A stretch of 64,000 nt of DNA from Streptomyces liangshanensis (GTDB lineage: Bacteria > Actinomycetota > Actinomycetes > Streptomycetales > Streptomycetaceae). The DNA is taken from assembly GCF_011694815.1 (NCBI RefSeq), contig NZ_CP050177.1, forward strand, positions 992,001 through 1,056,000. The letters run 5' to 3'. The first letter of the stretch is position 1. Each line of letters begins with the position of its first letter. Of the stretch, positions 34,629 through 42,701 are shown piece by piece. The notes under the pieces are model-generated. The model was not told the origin of the DNA and made no database searches. It was given only the letters and a program-made list of their open reading frames with translations. A program made the position numbers and the translations under genes.

Positions 34629-34907
34629 TCAGGCGCGGTTCCTGCGCAGGCGCAGGCGCTCCTTCTCGGAGAGTCCGCCCCACACCCCGAACCGCTCGTC
34701 GTTGTCGAGCGCGTACGACAGGCACGCCTCACGGCCCTCGCAGGCGCCGCAGAGCTGCTTGGCCTCGCGGGTGGAGGAGCCGGGGGCGGGGAAGAAGAAG
34801 TCCGCTCCGGTCTGGGCGCACAACGCGCTTTCCTGCCAGGAGAGTTCACGTTCCGGGCCGGGGGCGCCGGCCGTGGCGGTACGGGTCCCGATGGTGTTGA
34901 TCGACAT
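34629..34907 (-). CDS. WhiB-like [4Fe-4S] transcription factor
   Basis: 92 residues. The four cluster-binding cysteines are C30 (SALCAQTG), C53 and C56 (QLCGACEG) and C62 (EACLSYAL), followed by the GVWGGLSEKERLRLRR turn and basic tail that contacts DNA or the sigma factor. The NDERFGVWGGLS stretch is close to WhiB itself, but the N-terminus differs, so it may be a paralogue. Wbl proteins bind region 4 of the principal sigma factor and control sporulation, redox or antibiotic responses. ATG at 34907; convergent with the desaturase. Confidence 0.92.
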   Translation of the reverse strand: MSINTIGTRTATAGAPGPERELSWQESALCAQTGADFFFPAPGSSTREAKQLCGACEGREACLSYALDNDERFGVWGGLSEKERLRLRRNRA

Positions 34908-35000
34908 GCCGCCCAGGCTGCCGCAGGGCGATAAACGTCTGATGGACGAAAGATCGCCGACCGGGCGGACCGGTCGGCTCGGCGGGCCGGGCGGGCGCCG

Positions 35001-35798
35001 TCACATCGCCTGAGCGACACCTTGCATGATCGCGAAGGAAGCCCCGGAGGGGTCGGTGAGCTTCGCGAACCTGCCCACCCCCTCCACGTCGGCCGGCGCC
35101 GTCAGGACCGTACCGCCGAGGGTGCGTGTCCTCGTGACGGTAGCGTCGCAGTCCGTGACCGCGAAGTAAAGAAGCCAGTGCGGATCACTTCCCGCCTCGG
35201 GCGGGTCGGAGCCGAGCGGTACGAAGCCGCCGAACATGGCGTCCGGGCCCCGGCCGGCCGGATTGACCATGCGGTACGTGCCCCGGCCGCCCGGGATCGG
35301 GGTGCTGAGGGCCTCCCAGCCGAAGACAGCGCTGTAGAAACCGAACGCGGCGTCCTCGTCCGGGGTGTACAGCTCGACCCAGGTGAGACCGCCGGGCACG
35401 TCGACCAGGTCGAGGCCCTCGCCGGTGCCGGGCTCCCAGACCACGAAGGCCGCTCCGGCCCCGTCCGCGAGGGTCGCCGTCCTGCCGAGGTCCAGGACGT
35501 CCGCCGGGGGACGCACGACGGACCCGCCCGCGGCCTCGGCGGCCTTCGCCGTGGCGTCGGCGTCCGGCGTCAGGAAGGACACCGACCAGACCGGCGGCGC
35601 CTGGCCGCCCCCGGCGGGCAGCACACCCGCGACGGTGCCGCCGCCCAGCCGGAACAGGCCGTAGCCGCCGGTGCCGGGGCCCGCGGACGCGTACTCCCAC
35701 CCGAAGACGCCCCGGTAGAAGTCGCCCGCCCCCGCCGGGTCGGGCGTGGCGAGCTCGGTCCAGTTGGGGGAGCCGGCGGCGAACGGGGTGGTGAGCAT
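35001..35798 (-). CDS. VOC family protein (two glyoxalase-like modules)
   Basis: 265 residues made of two tandem vicinal-oxygen-chelate modules (about 10-120 and 130-260): WTELATPDPAGAGDFYRGVF with GWEY, and WVELYTPDEDAAFGFYSAVF with GWEA. Related Streptomyces proteins are annotated as hydrolases or bleomycin-resistance-like; metal ligands are only partly conserved, so the reaction is unknown. AAGGAG lies 8 nt before the ATG at 35798. It is divergent from the TetR gene at 35936; the 20-bp operator at 35902-35921 lies between them, so the TetR protein probably represses this gene too. Confidence 0.85.
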   Translation of the reverse strand: MLTTPFAAGSPNWTELATPDPAGAGDFYRGVFGWEYASAGPGTGGYGLFRLGGGTVAGVLPAGGGQAPPVWSVSFLTPDADATAKAAEAAGGSVVRPPADVLDLGRTATLADGAGAAFVVWEPGTGEGLDLVDVPGGLTWVELYTPDEDAAFGFYSAVFGWEALSTPIPGGRGTYRMVNPAGRGPDAMFGGFVPLGSDPPEAGSDPHWLLYFAVTDCDATVTRTRTLGGTVLTAPADVEGVGRFAKLTDPSGASFAIMQGVAQAM

Positions 35799-35901
35799 GG
35801 CGTGCGCTCCTTCGTGGGTCCCCTCGTCGGGCCCCTCGGATCCCCCTGCCTTTCCGAGTCTCCCCCTGATCCCGGGCGGCCGCACCGCGCCCGCGCCCGA
35901 A

Positions 35902-35921
35902 GAACGCACGATCGTGCGTTC
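35902..35921. promoter_or_regulatory. TetR operator between VOC and TetR genes
   Basis: Perfect 20-bp palindrome GAACGCACGATCGTGCGTTC. It covers the -35 region of the TetR promoter whose -10 is TAGACT at 35924-35929. Confidence 0.8.
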
Positions 35922-35923
35922 AG

Positions 35924-35929
35924 TAGACT
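35924..35929 (+). promoter_or_regulatory. -10 box of the TetR gene, leaderless
   Basis: TAGACT 6 nt before the ATG at 35936. Confidence 0.5.
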
Positions 35930-35935
35930 GGACGG

Positions 35936-36685
35936 ATGAGCGGCGCACGGACGGAGAAGCAGACGGAGAGACAGGCCGGGAGAACAGCGGCCGGGAGCGG
36001 CGCCGGGCGGGCCCGGCGGACCGGACCCGCGGACGGGCGCGTCGAGCGCGGGAACCGGACGCGCCGGCTGGTGCTCGACCACACGATGGACGTGGCGTCG
36101 GTGGAGGGGCTCGAAGGCCTCTCCCTGGGCCGCATCGCGACCGAGCTGCGCCTGAGCAAGAGCGGTGTGTTCGCCCTCTTCGGCTCCAAGGAGGAACTCC
36201 AGCTGGCGACGGTACGGGCGGCGGTGGACGTCTACGTCGCGCATGTCGTGCGGCCGGCCCGCGAACTGCCGCCCGGACCGGAGCGGGTGTGGGCGCTGTG
36301 CCGCAACTGGCTCGCGTACTCGGCGAACCGGGTCTTCCGCGGGGGCTGCTTCTTCCACGGTGTCTCGGCGGAGTTCGACGCGCGCGGCGGCCCGGTGCAC
36401 GACGCGATCGCCGAGGCCCGTACGGAATGGGTGAGTTACGTGGAGCGCGCCCTGAACGCCGCCCGGCGGGCGGGGGGTCTCGCGGCGGACACGGACGTAC
36501 CGCAAGTGGCCTTCGAGATCATCGCGTTGATGGAGGCGGCGAACGCGCGGTCGGTGCTGCACGGCGAGGCGGTCGCGTACGAGCGGGCGGGCCGGGCCGT
36601 CCTGCGCCGCCTGCGCGAGGTGGCGACCGATCCGGGGGCGCTGCCGGAGGAGCCCGGGGAGATCGGGGGGCCGGGAACGGCCTGA
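35936..36685 (+). CDS. TetR/AcrR family regulator
   Basis: 249 residues. A basic, probably disordered N-terminal 38 residues (KQTERQAGRTAAGSGAGRAR) precedes the TetR helix-turn-helix (about 42-88, RRLVLDHTMDVASVEGLEGL then LGRIATELRLSKSGVFALFG). The effector domain has WLAYSANRVFRGGCFFHGVS, typical of the YcdC/AcrR-like C-terminal group. A perfect palindrome at 35902-35921 overlaps its own promoter and faces the VOC gene. The effector is unknown. The ATG sits 6 nt after the -10, so a leaderless mRNA is expected; a later start would lose no conserved sequence. Confidence 0.9.
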   Translation: MSGARTEKQTERQAGRTAAGSGAGRARRTGPADGRVERGNRTRRLVLDHTMDVASVEGLEGLSLGRIATELRLSKSGVFALFGSKEELQLATVRAAVDVYVAHVVRPARELPPGPERVWALCRNWLAYSANRVFRGGCFFHGVSAEFDARGGPVHDAIAEARTEWVSYVERALNAARRAGGLAADTDVPQVAFEIIALMEAANARSVLHGEAVAYERAGRAVLRRLREVATDPGALPEEPGEIGGPGTA

Positions 36686-36803
36686 TCCGTACGGTCCCCG
36701 CCTGCCCCGCGTGCCACGAGCGCCGGTACGCGATGGGTGCGCCCCGCACGAAAGAGTGAATCGCTCCCCGGACACGGCGTGTTCGGCTGCCGGAGGCAGC
36801 ACT

Positions 36804-38966
36804 GTGCAGGGGCGGGCGACCGACTCCGCGCCCGCCGCACCGGCAGGGGAAGGGGTGGGAGTGGGACGCACCGAGGGGCCGGGTCCGGCCTCGCTGCGGG
36901 ACCGGGCACGCTACCGGTTCGACCGTACGCTGGCCCGCAGCACCGGCACCCTGATGGGCTGGCTGATGCTCACCTGCCTGGCCGTCGTCGTGCCGGTGAG
37001 CGTACTGCTGGTGTGGACGGACCCCGAATCACCGCATTCGCTGTCGGGCCGGCTGACGGCGGCGTGGCGGACGAGCGCGGAAACACTGCGGCTGGGCGCG
37101 ATCTCCGGAACACCGCTGCGCATGGTCCTGTCGGCGCTGCTCGGACTGGTCGCCCTGCTGTGCGTGTCGACCCTGATCGGAGTGATCACCAACAGCCTGG
37201 CCGAACGGATGGCGGAGTTGAGCCGCGGGCGGTCGACGGTTCTGGAGCACGGCCATGTGGTGGTGCTCGGCTGGTCCGACCAAGTGGCCACCGTCGTAGG
37301 AGAGTTGGTGGCGGCCCAGGCCTCCCCCCGGTCCCGGGCCATCGTCGTGCTGGCCGACCGGGACAAGACCGGGATGGAGCAGGCCCTGGCCGCCCGGGCC
37401 GGCCGCGCCCGGCTCATCTGCCGCAGCGGGCCGCCGAGCGACCCCGCCGTGCTGGCCCTGGTCAGCCCGCGGACGGCGAGCACCGTGCTGGTGCTGCCCC
37501 CGGGCGGTCCGGCGTCCGACCCCGAGGTGCTGCGGGTCCTGCTCGCGCTGCGGGCGGTCGCCGGCGAGGGGCCGGACGGCCCGCCGGTGCTGGCGGCGGT
37601 ACGGGACGACCGCTACCGCGCGTCGGCCCGGCTGGCCGGGGGGCCGCGCGCCACGATCCTGGAGACGGACGCGGTCACGGCCCGGCTCGTCGCGCAGTGT
37701 GTCGGCCGCCCCGGTCTGTCGCTCGTCCTGCGCGACCTCCTCGACTTCGCCGGTGACGAGTTCCACGTCACCGACGCCACCGCGTTCTCGGGCGCCCCGT
37801 TCGGTACGGCGGTGCTGGGCCACGCCGACGCGTGTGTGATCGGGCTGCTCACCCCGGGGGGCCACACTCTGCTGAACCCGCCCGCCGACACGACCGTCGC
37901 GCCGGGGAGCCGGCTGATCGTCCTGGCCCGCGACGAGGCCGGGACGCGCCCCGAGGACTGTGCGCACCTGGTCGACGCGGCGGCGTTCGCCGGGGACCGG
38001 CCGCCGCCGGAGCGGCCCGCGCGCCTGCTGATGCTCGGCTGGAATCGCCGGGCTCCGCTCGTCGTGGAGCAGCTCCGGCTGACGGCCCGGCCCGGTTCGG
38101 TCCTCGATGTCGTGACGGACCGGACCCTGCCGGGGCCACGGGAGCCGGAGCCGGTGGTGGCGACGGCCCCGGAGGCGGGGACGGGGACCGAGGCGGGGAG
38201 CGGCGCGGGGGCCGAGCGGGCGCGGGACGTGGACCGGCTGGCCGTACGGTTCCGGTCGGCCGCGCTGTCGCGGCCCGAGACCCTGCTCGGCCTCGACCTC
38301 GCCCCGTACGACGGTCTGGTGGTCCTGGGACCCGACCCGGGCGACGGGCCGGACCGCCCCGACGACTGGACGCTGGTCGCCCTGCTGGCGCTGCGGCTGC
38401 TGGAGGAGCGGGCCGGGGGGCGGGAGTTACGGGTCGTCAGCGAGCTGACCGACGACCGCAACCGTCCTCTGGCCCCCGTGGACCCCGGCTCGGACGTGAT
38501 CGTCAGCGGCGAACTGACCGGACTGCTCATGGCGCAGATCGCGCAGAACCACCATCTGGCGCCCGTGTTCGACGAGTTGTTCTCGGCGGAAGGCAGTCTG
38601 CTGTGCCTGCGTCCGGCCGGGGCGTACGTCCGCGCGGGGTGCGAGGCGACCTTCGCGACGGTCGTGGCCGCCGCCCGCGACCGCGGCGAATGCGCCATCG
38701 GCTACCGCCGTCACGACCGGAGGGCGTCGGCGCCCGACTACGGGGTCCGGCTGAACCCGCACAAGGGGGAACGGCGTGTGTGGGCCGCCGGGGACCTCGT
38801 GGTGGTCGTCACGACCGACCCGACCGTGCCCGCCCGTGGGACCGGGACGGCCGGGGCCCACGCGGCGGCCGACACCACCGCGCGGGCCCGAGGAGAGGAG
38901 GAGGACGGGGCGGGCGGGGAAGGGCGTTCACCGGAGCGCATCCACCCCGGACCCGGGGCCCGGTGA
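36804..38966 (+). CDS. CASTOR/POLLUX-related ion channel with RCK-like domains
   Basis: 720 residues. Two membrane segments at about 49-71 (GWLMLTCLAVVVPVSVLLVW) and 104-129 (LSALLGLVALLCVSTLIGVI) flank a short extracellular loop, as in CASTOR/POLLUX and KefB-type channels. From about 148 on, two tandem RCK/TrkA-N-like Rossmann modules follow (HVVVLGWSDQVATVVGELVA; LLMLGWNRRAPLVVEQLRLT). The C-terminus is Ala/Gly/Glu-rich. Plant relatives are nuclear-envelope cation channels; bacterial function and ion selectivity are unknown. The GTG at 36804 has GGAGG at 36792-36796 (7-nt spacing). It is next to the TetR gene with 118 bp between and has no obvious partner. Confidence 0.85.
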   Translation: MQGRATDSAPAAPAGEGVGVGRTEGPGPASLRDRARYRFDRTLARSTGTLMGWLMLTCLAVVVPVSVLLVWTDPESPHSLSGRLTAAWRTSAETLRLGAISGTPLRMVLSALLGLVALLCVSTLIGVITNSLAERMAELSRGRSTVLEHGHVVVLGWSDQVATVVGELVAAQASPRSRAIVVLADRDKTGMEQALAARAGRARLICRSGPPSDPAVLALVSPRTASTVLVLPPGGPASDPEVLRVLLALRAVAGEGPDGPPVLAAVRDDRYRASARLAGGPRATILETDAVTARLVAQCVGRPGLSLVLRDLLDFAGDEFHVTDATAFSGAPFGTAVLGHADACVIGLLTPGGHTLLNPPADTTVAPGSRLIVLARDEAGTRPEDCAHLVDAAAFAGDRPPPERPARLLMLGWNRRAPLVVEQLRLTARPGSVLDVVTDRTLPGPREPEPVVATAPEAGTGTEAGSGAGAERARDVDRLAVRFRSAALSRPETLLGLDLAPYDGLVVLGPDPGDGPDRPDDWTLVALLALRLLEERAGGRELRVVSELTDDRNRPLAPVDPGSDVIVSGELTGLLMAQIAQNHHLAPVFDELFSAEGSLLCLRPAGAYVRAGCEATFATVVAAARDRGECAIGYRRHDRRASAPDYGVRLNPHKGERRVWAAGDLVVVVTTDPTVPARGTGTAGAHAAADTTARARGEEEDGAGGEGRSPERIHPGPGAR

Positions 38967-39028
38967 CCCGCCCCGACTCCAGGCCCCGGTCCCGCGCCGG
39001 CCCGGTGGGCCGGCGCGGACCGGGTGCC

Positions 39029-40027
39029 TCAGTGGCCCGTGTGGTCCCCGTCCGCCGGGGTTCCGGGGTGGTGCGGCTCGTACCCGGGGATCGTGCCGTC
39101 CGGTTTCGACACCAGGAGGAGTCCCGCCATGCCCATGTCCGAGTGGCTCTGGACGTGGCAGTGGTACATCCACGCGCCCGCGCCCACGTGTTCGCCCGCG
39201 ATGATCTGGAAGCCGAACGAGTCCGCCGGCCCGGTGATCTTGTTGTCGACCACCCGGCTCGGGTCGTCAGGACCGGTGAGCAGGCCCGTCCTGTTGTCGG
39301 CCCAGCGGTGACCGTGGATGTGGAACGTGTGGTAGTACTCGCCGTGCGTGATCATGATGATCTCGACCCGGTCGCCCACGGTGGCCGCGAAGTTGGGCGT
39401 GGCGGCGCCGGTCTTGTTGTTGATCGTCATGTCGTTGAAGACGATCGTGAACTGCTTGTCGGGCAGGATGTCGCCCTTCCTGCGGACGACGACGGGACCG
39501 TACAGGCCCTTGCGGATCCCGCCGGTGCCGTGGTCGGTGCCCACCACGTGGTCGTGGTAGTGCCAGTAGCCCGCGCTGCCCGGCCGCCAGGTGCCGTCCG
39601 CGCGCTTGCCGGGCGTGTGCGTGCGCCAGGTGTACGTCCGGGTCGCGCCCGGCTCGACATGGCTGCGGTTCATCCGGGTGCCGTCGCTGGCGATGTCGTA
39701 GTCCACGCCGTGGACGTGGAGGCTCGCCGCCACGTCCGTCGTGTTCTCGAACTCGATGTGGAGGGTGTCGCCCTCGGTCAGCTCGATCAGCGGGCCGGGA
39801 ATGCTGGCCTTGCCCTTCTCGAAGCCGTAGCCCAGCTGGCCGTCCGCCAGCTTCTCCGCGTACAGCTTGAGATGGCGCACCTGGCCCCCGGCGGGCGCGG
39901 TGGGCGGCGGGGGCTCCGCCGAACTCGCCGGGGGCGCGGACGCCACCGACAACGAGGCCGCCCCGGTGGCGGCGACCGCACCGCCCGCCAACAGGCGCCG
40001 GCTGAAGCTCCTTCTGTCCATGGCCAT
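39029..40027 (-). CDS. Two-domain small laccase (multicopper oxidase), Tat-exported
   Basis: 332 residues with a twin-arginine signal ([20 protein letters not shown]). Copper ligands of the small-laccase type are in order: HVHGVDYD and HYHDHVVG in domain 1, [10 protein letters not shown] and the T1-site [14 protein letters not shown] in domain 2. These homotrimeric two-domain enzymes oxidise phenols and aromatic amines with O2. GGGGAG is 6 nt before the ATG at 40027; an ATG at 40021 is also possible. It is divergent from the ThuA-PQQ gene and, with the cupredoxin-containing protein downstream of that gene, forms a secreted copper/redox cluster. Confidence 0.93.
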   Translation of the reverse strand: MAMDRRSFSRRLLAGGAVAATGAASLSVASAPPASSAEPPPPTAPAGGQVRHLKLYAEKLADGQLGYGFEKGKASIPGPLIELTEGDTLHIEFENTTDVAASLHVHGVDYDIASDGTRMNRSHVEPGATRTYTWRTHTPGKRADGTWRPGSAGYWHYHDHVVGTDHGTGGIRKGLYGPVVVRRKGDILPDKQFTIVFNDMTINNKTGAATPNFAATVGDRVEIIMITHGEYYHTFHIHGHRWADNRTGLLTGPDDPSRVVDNKITGPADSFGFQIIAGEHVGAGAWMYHCHVQSHSDMGMAGLLLVSKPDGTIPGYEPHHPGTPADGDHTGH

Positions 40028-40155
40028 GACGAACTCCCCTGTGCCGTAAGGAGATGGACGGGGCGCAGGAGTCCCCGGGGACGGCCACACGGTAGAGCAG
40101 TGATCTTCGTTTATCCACACTCAGGACAAAGTTGGTGGGATTCCGTCCATACCTA

Positions 40156-40184
40156 TTGGCGGGCCGCCGAAAGCCGTCTAGCTT
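40156..40184 (+). promoter_or_regulatory. Promoter of the ThuA-PQQ dehydrogenase operon
   Basis: TTGGCG (40156-40161), a 17-bp spacer, then TAGCTT (40179-40184), 40 bp before the ATG at 40224. The divergent region back to 40028 is comparatively A+T-rich and shared with the small laccase. Confidence 0.6.
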
Positions 40185-40223
40185 CAAGCGCTGTTGCTGT
40201 GACCAAAGTTGGGTGGGTGAACA

Positions 40224-42701
40224 ATGCAGCGCGCACCACATCACCGGTCAAGATCCAGGCGCGGGGCGGCCGCGGTCCTGGTCGCCGGCACCATGGCGGC
40301 GTCCCTGCTGGGCGGCACCGCCGCCACGGCGAGACCCCCGGAAGCATCACCGACGGCGTTGGCGCTCCCGTCGCCGCCCGGCGGCCAGAACGTCAAGGTC
40401 CTCGTGTTCCACGCCTCGGCGACCGAGGAATCCCCGATCGTGAACGCCGGAATCGAGGCCATCGAGGCCATCGGCCTCGCGGGACCGGCGGCCGGACGCT
40501 TCAAGACCGAGGCCACGGACGACGGTTCGGTCTTCACCAATGCCAAGAAGCTCGGCAAGTACAACGCCGTCGTCTTCCTGACGGGCGGCGGCGACGTGCT
40601 CGACCCGGAGCAGGAGGCCGGGCTCGAGTCGTACGTGGAGGCCGGCGGCGGCTTCCTCGGCATCCATGACGCGGCCCGTACCGAGCCGTACTCCGACTGG
40701 TTCACCGGTCTGATCGGCGCGCGGCCCGCGGCCACCAGCCCGACCACCGTCCAGCGCGCGACCGTCGAGGTCGCCGACCGGGTGAATCCGGCCACGAAGA
40801 GCCTTCCCGTGGAGTGGAAGCGGCCCGACAAGTGGATCAACTGGGCCACGAACCCGACCGGCAAGGTGCACACGGTCGCCAAGGTCCGGGAGAGCAGCTA
40901 CCGGCCGGGCACCGGCGCCAACGGCGTCGACCACCCGGTCTCCTGGTGCCGTGACTACGACGGCGGCCGGTCCTTCTACACCGGCATGGGCGGTACGCCC
41001 GAGTCGTACGCGGAGACCGACTTCCGCGAGCACCTGCGGGGCGCCCTCCAGTGGACGACGCGCCTCTCGCGCGCCGACTGCAAGGCGACCATCGACGCCA
41101 ACTACACGGCGGCGAAGGTGACCCAGCCCAACCAGGCGGGTCAGCAGGACCAGATCGGCGAACCGCACGGCCTGGTCGTCGCGCCCGACGGACGGGTGCT
41201 GTACATCGGCCGCGGCGGCGGCGTGAACGGCGCCCCGGTCGTCACCGACTGGAACAGCCCGGAGATGGGCAAGGGCCTCGGCCAGGTCCACATCTACGAC
41301 CCCGCGACCAAGAAGGTCACCCTCGCGGGCGCGCTGACCGTCTTCGGGAACAAGGGCGGCGGCGACGAACTGACCAAGGTCGAGGAGGGGTTGCTCGGCA
41401 TCGAGCTGGACCCGGCCTTCGAGACCAACGGCTGGGTGTACCTGCACTACACGCCGCACTCCGGGCTCGACCGTGACAAGCGGATCGCCGAACGGCGCGT
41501 CTCGCGCTTCACGTTGGACCCGGCGACGAACAAGCTGGACCTGGCGTCCGAGAAGGTCCTGCTCAAGTGGCCCGTCCAGGTGCACAGCTGCTGCCACGCC
41601 GGCGGCGGGATGGCCTGGGACTCGAAGGGCAACCTCTACATCGCGACCGGCGACAACAACTCGTCCGGGTTCAGCGACGGTTACTCGGGCAACAACCCGC
41701 AGCCGAACTACAAGGGCCTGTCCTTCGCGGACGCCCGGCGGACCGCGGGCAACACGAACAACCTCAACGGCAAGATCCTGCGCATCCACCCGGAGGCCGA
41801 CGGCACGTACACCCTGCCGGCCGGGAACCTCTTCACGGGCGAGGAGCAGGACGAGGGCGGCGACAAGACCCGCGGCGAGATCTACGTGATGGGCGTGCGC
41901 AACCCGGCGCGCATCTCGGTCGACCAGAAGACCGACATCCTGTACGCGGGCTGGGTCGGCCCCGACGCGGGCGCCCCGAGCACGACGTGGGGTCCGGCGA
42001 AGTACGACACGTTCGCGGCGATCACCAAGTCGGGCAACCACGGCTGGCCGTTCTGCATGGGCAACAAGCAGCCCTACCGGGACCGCAACCTGCCCGACCC
42101 GACGAAGCCGTTGGGCTGGTACAACTGCGACGCCCCGAAGAACGAGTCCCCCAACAACGACGGCCTGGTGAACCTGCCGCCCGTCACGGGCAACACCATC
42201 TGGTACTCCCCGCAGGGCGGCGGACCCGACTTCCCCCGGGACGCCAACGGGGTGCCCAGCTACAAGGCCGCGGAAGGCACCTTCCTGCTGCCGTGGCTCA
42301 AGGGCGGCGGCCAGGCCACCATGGACGGCCCGGTCTACCGCTACAACGCGGCGACCGCGGGCGCCGAGGCGTGGCCGGAGTACTGGGACGGCAAGTGGTT
42401 CGTCGGTGACTTCTACGACGCCGACAACCCGCGCCACGCGGTGCTGACCGATCCCAAGACCGTCGGCAAGGGCGGACTGCCCATCACCGCCGAGTCGTTG
42501 AAGAAGATCATCCCGGTCGGCAACGGCGGCATCCGCAACCTCATGGACTGGAAGTTCGCGCCGGACGGCTCGCTCTACGTCCTGGACTACGGGCGCGGGT
42601 TCTTCACCTCCGACTCCCAGTCCGCGCTGTGGCGTGTGACGTACAAGGGCGGCGAGGCGACGCCCGCCGCCACGGATCTGGCCAGGAAGGCGACTCAGTG
42701 A
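40224..42701 (+). CDS. Secreted ThuA-PQQ sugar dehydrogenase fusion
   Basis: 825 residues. Signal sequence (RRGAAAVLVAGTMAASLLGG) is followed by a ThuA-like class I amidotransferase fold (about 55-285: VKVLVFHASATEESPIVNAG, GGGFLGIHDAARTEPYSDWF, HPVSWCRDYDGGRSFYTGMG). The second half is a soluble glucose/sorbosone-type PQQ dehydrogenase propeller (about 300-810: GLVVAPDGRVLYIGRGGGVN, LLGIELDPAF, HSCCHAGGGMAW, GKILRIHPEADG, MGVRNPARISVD). It would oxidise a sugar outside the cell using PQQ; no PQQ-biosynthesis genes are in the window. The stop overlaps the GTG of the next gene, so they are translationally coupled. Confidence 0.9.
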   Translation: MQRAPHHRSRSRRGAAAVLVAGTMAASLLGGTAATARPPEASPTALALPSPPGGQNVKVLVFHASATEESPIVNAGIEAIEAIGLAGPAAGRFKTEATDDGSVFTNAKKLGKYNAVVFLTGGGDVLDPEQEAGLESYVEAGGGFLGIHDAARTEPYSDWFTGLIGARPAATSPTTVQRATVEVADRVNPATKSLPVEWKRPDKWINWATNPTGKVHTVAKVRESSYRPGTGANGVDHPVSWCRDYDGGRSFYTGMGGTPESYAETDFREHLRGALQWTTRLSRADCKATIDANYTAAKVTQPNQAGQQDQIGEPHGLVVAPDGRVLYIGRGGGVNGAPVVTDWNSPEMGKGLGQVHIYDPATKKVTLAGALTVFGNKGGGDELTKVEEGLLGIELDPAFETNGWVYLHYTPHSGLDRDKRIAERRVSRFTLDPATNKLDLASEKVLLKWPVQVHSCCHAGGGMAWDSKGNLYIATGDNNSSGFSDGYSGNNPQPNYKGLSFADARRTAGNTNNLNGKILRIHPEADGTYTLPAGNLFTGEEQDEGGDKTRGEIYVMGVRNPARISVDQKTDILYAGWVGPDAGAPSTTWGPAKYDTFAAITKSGNHGWPFCMGNKQPYRDRNLPDPTKPLGWYNCDAPKNESPNNDGLVNLPPVTGNTIWYSPQGGGPDFPRDANGVPSYKAAEGTFLLPWLKGGGQATMDGPVYRYNAATAGAEAWPEYWDGKWFVGDFYDADNPRHAVLTDPKTVGKGGLPITAESLKKIIPVGNGGIRNLMDWKFAPDGSLYVLDYGRGFFTSDSQSALWRVTYKGGEATPAATDLARKATQ

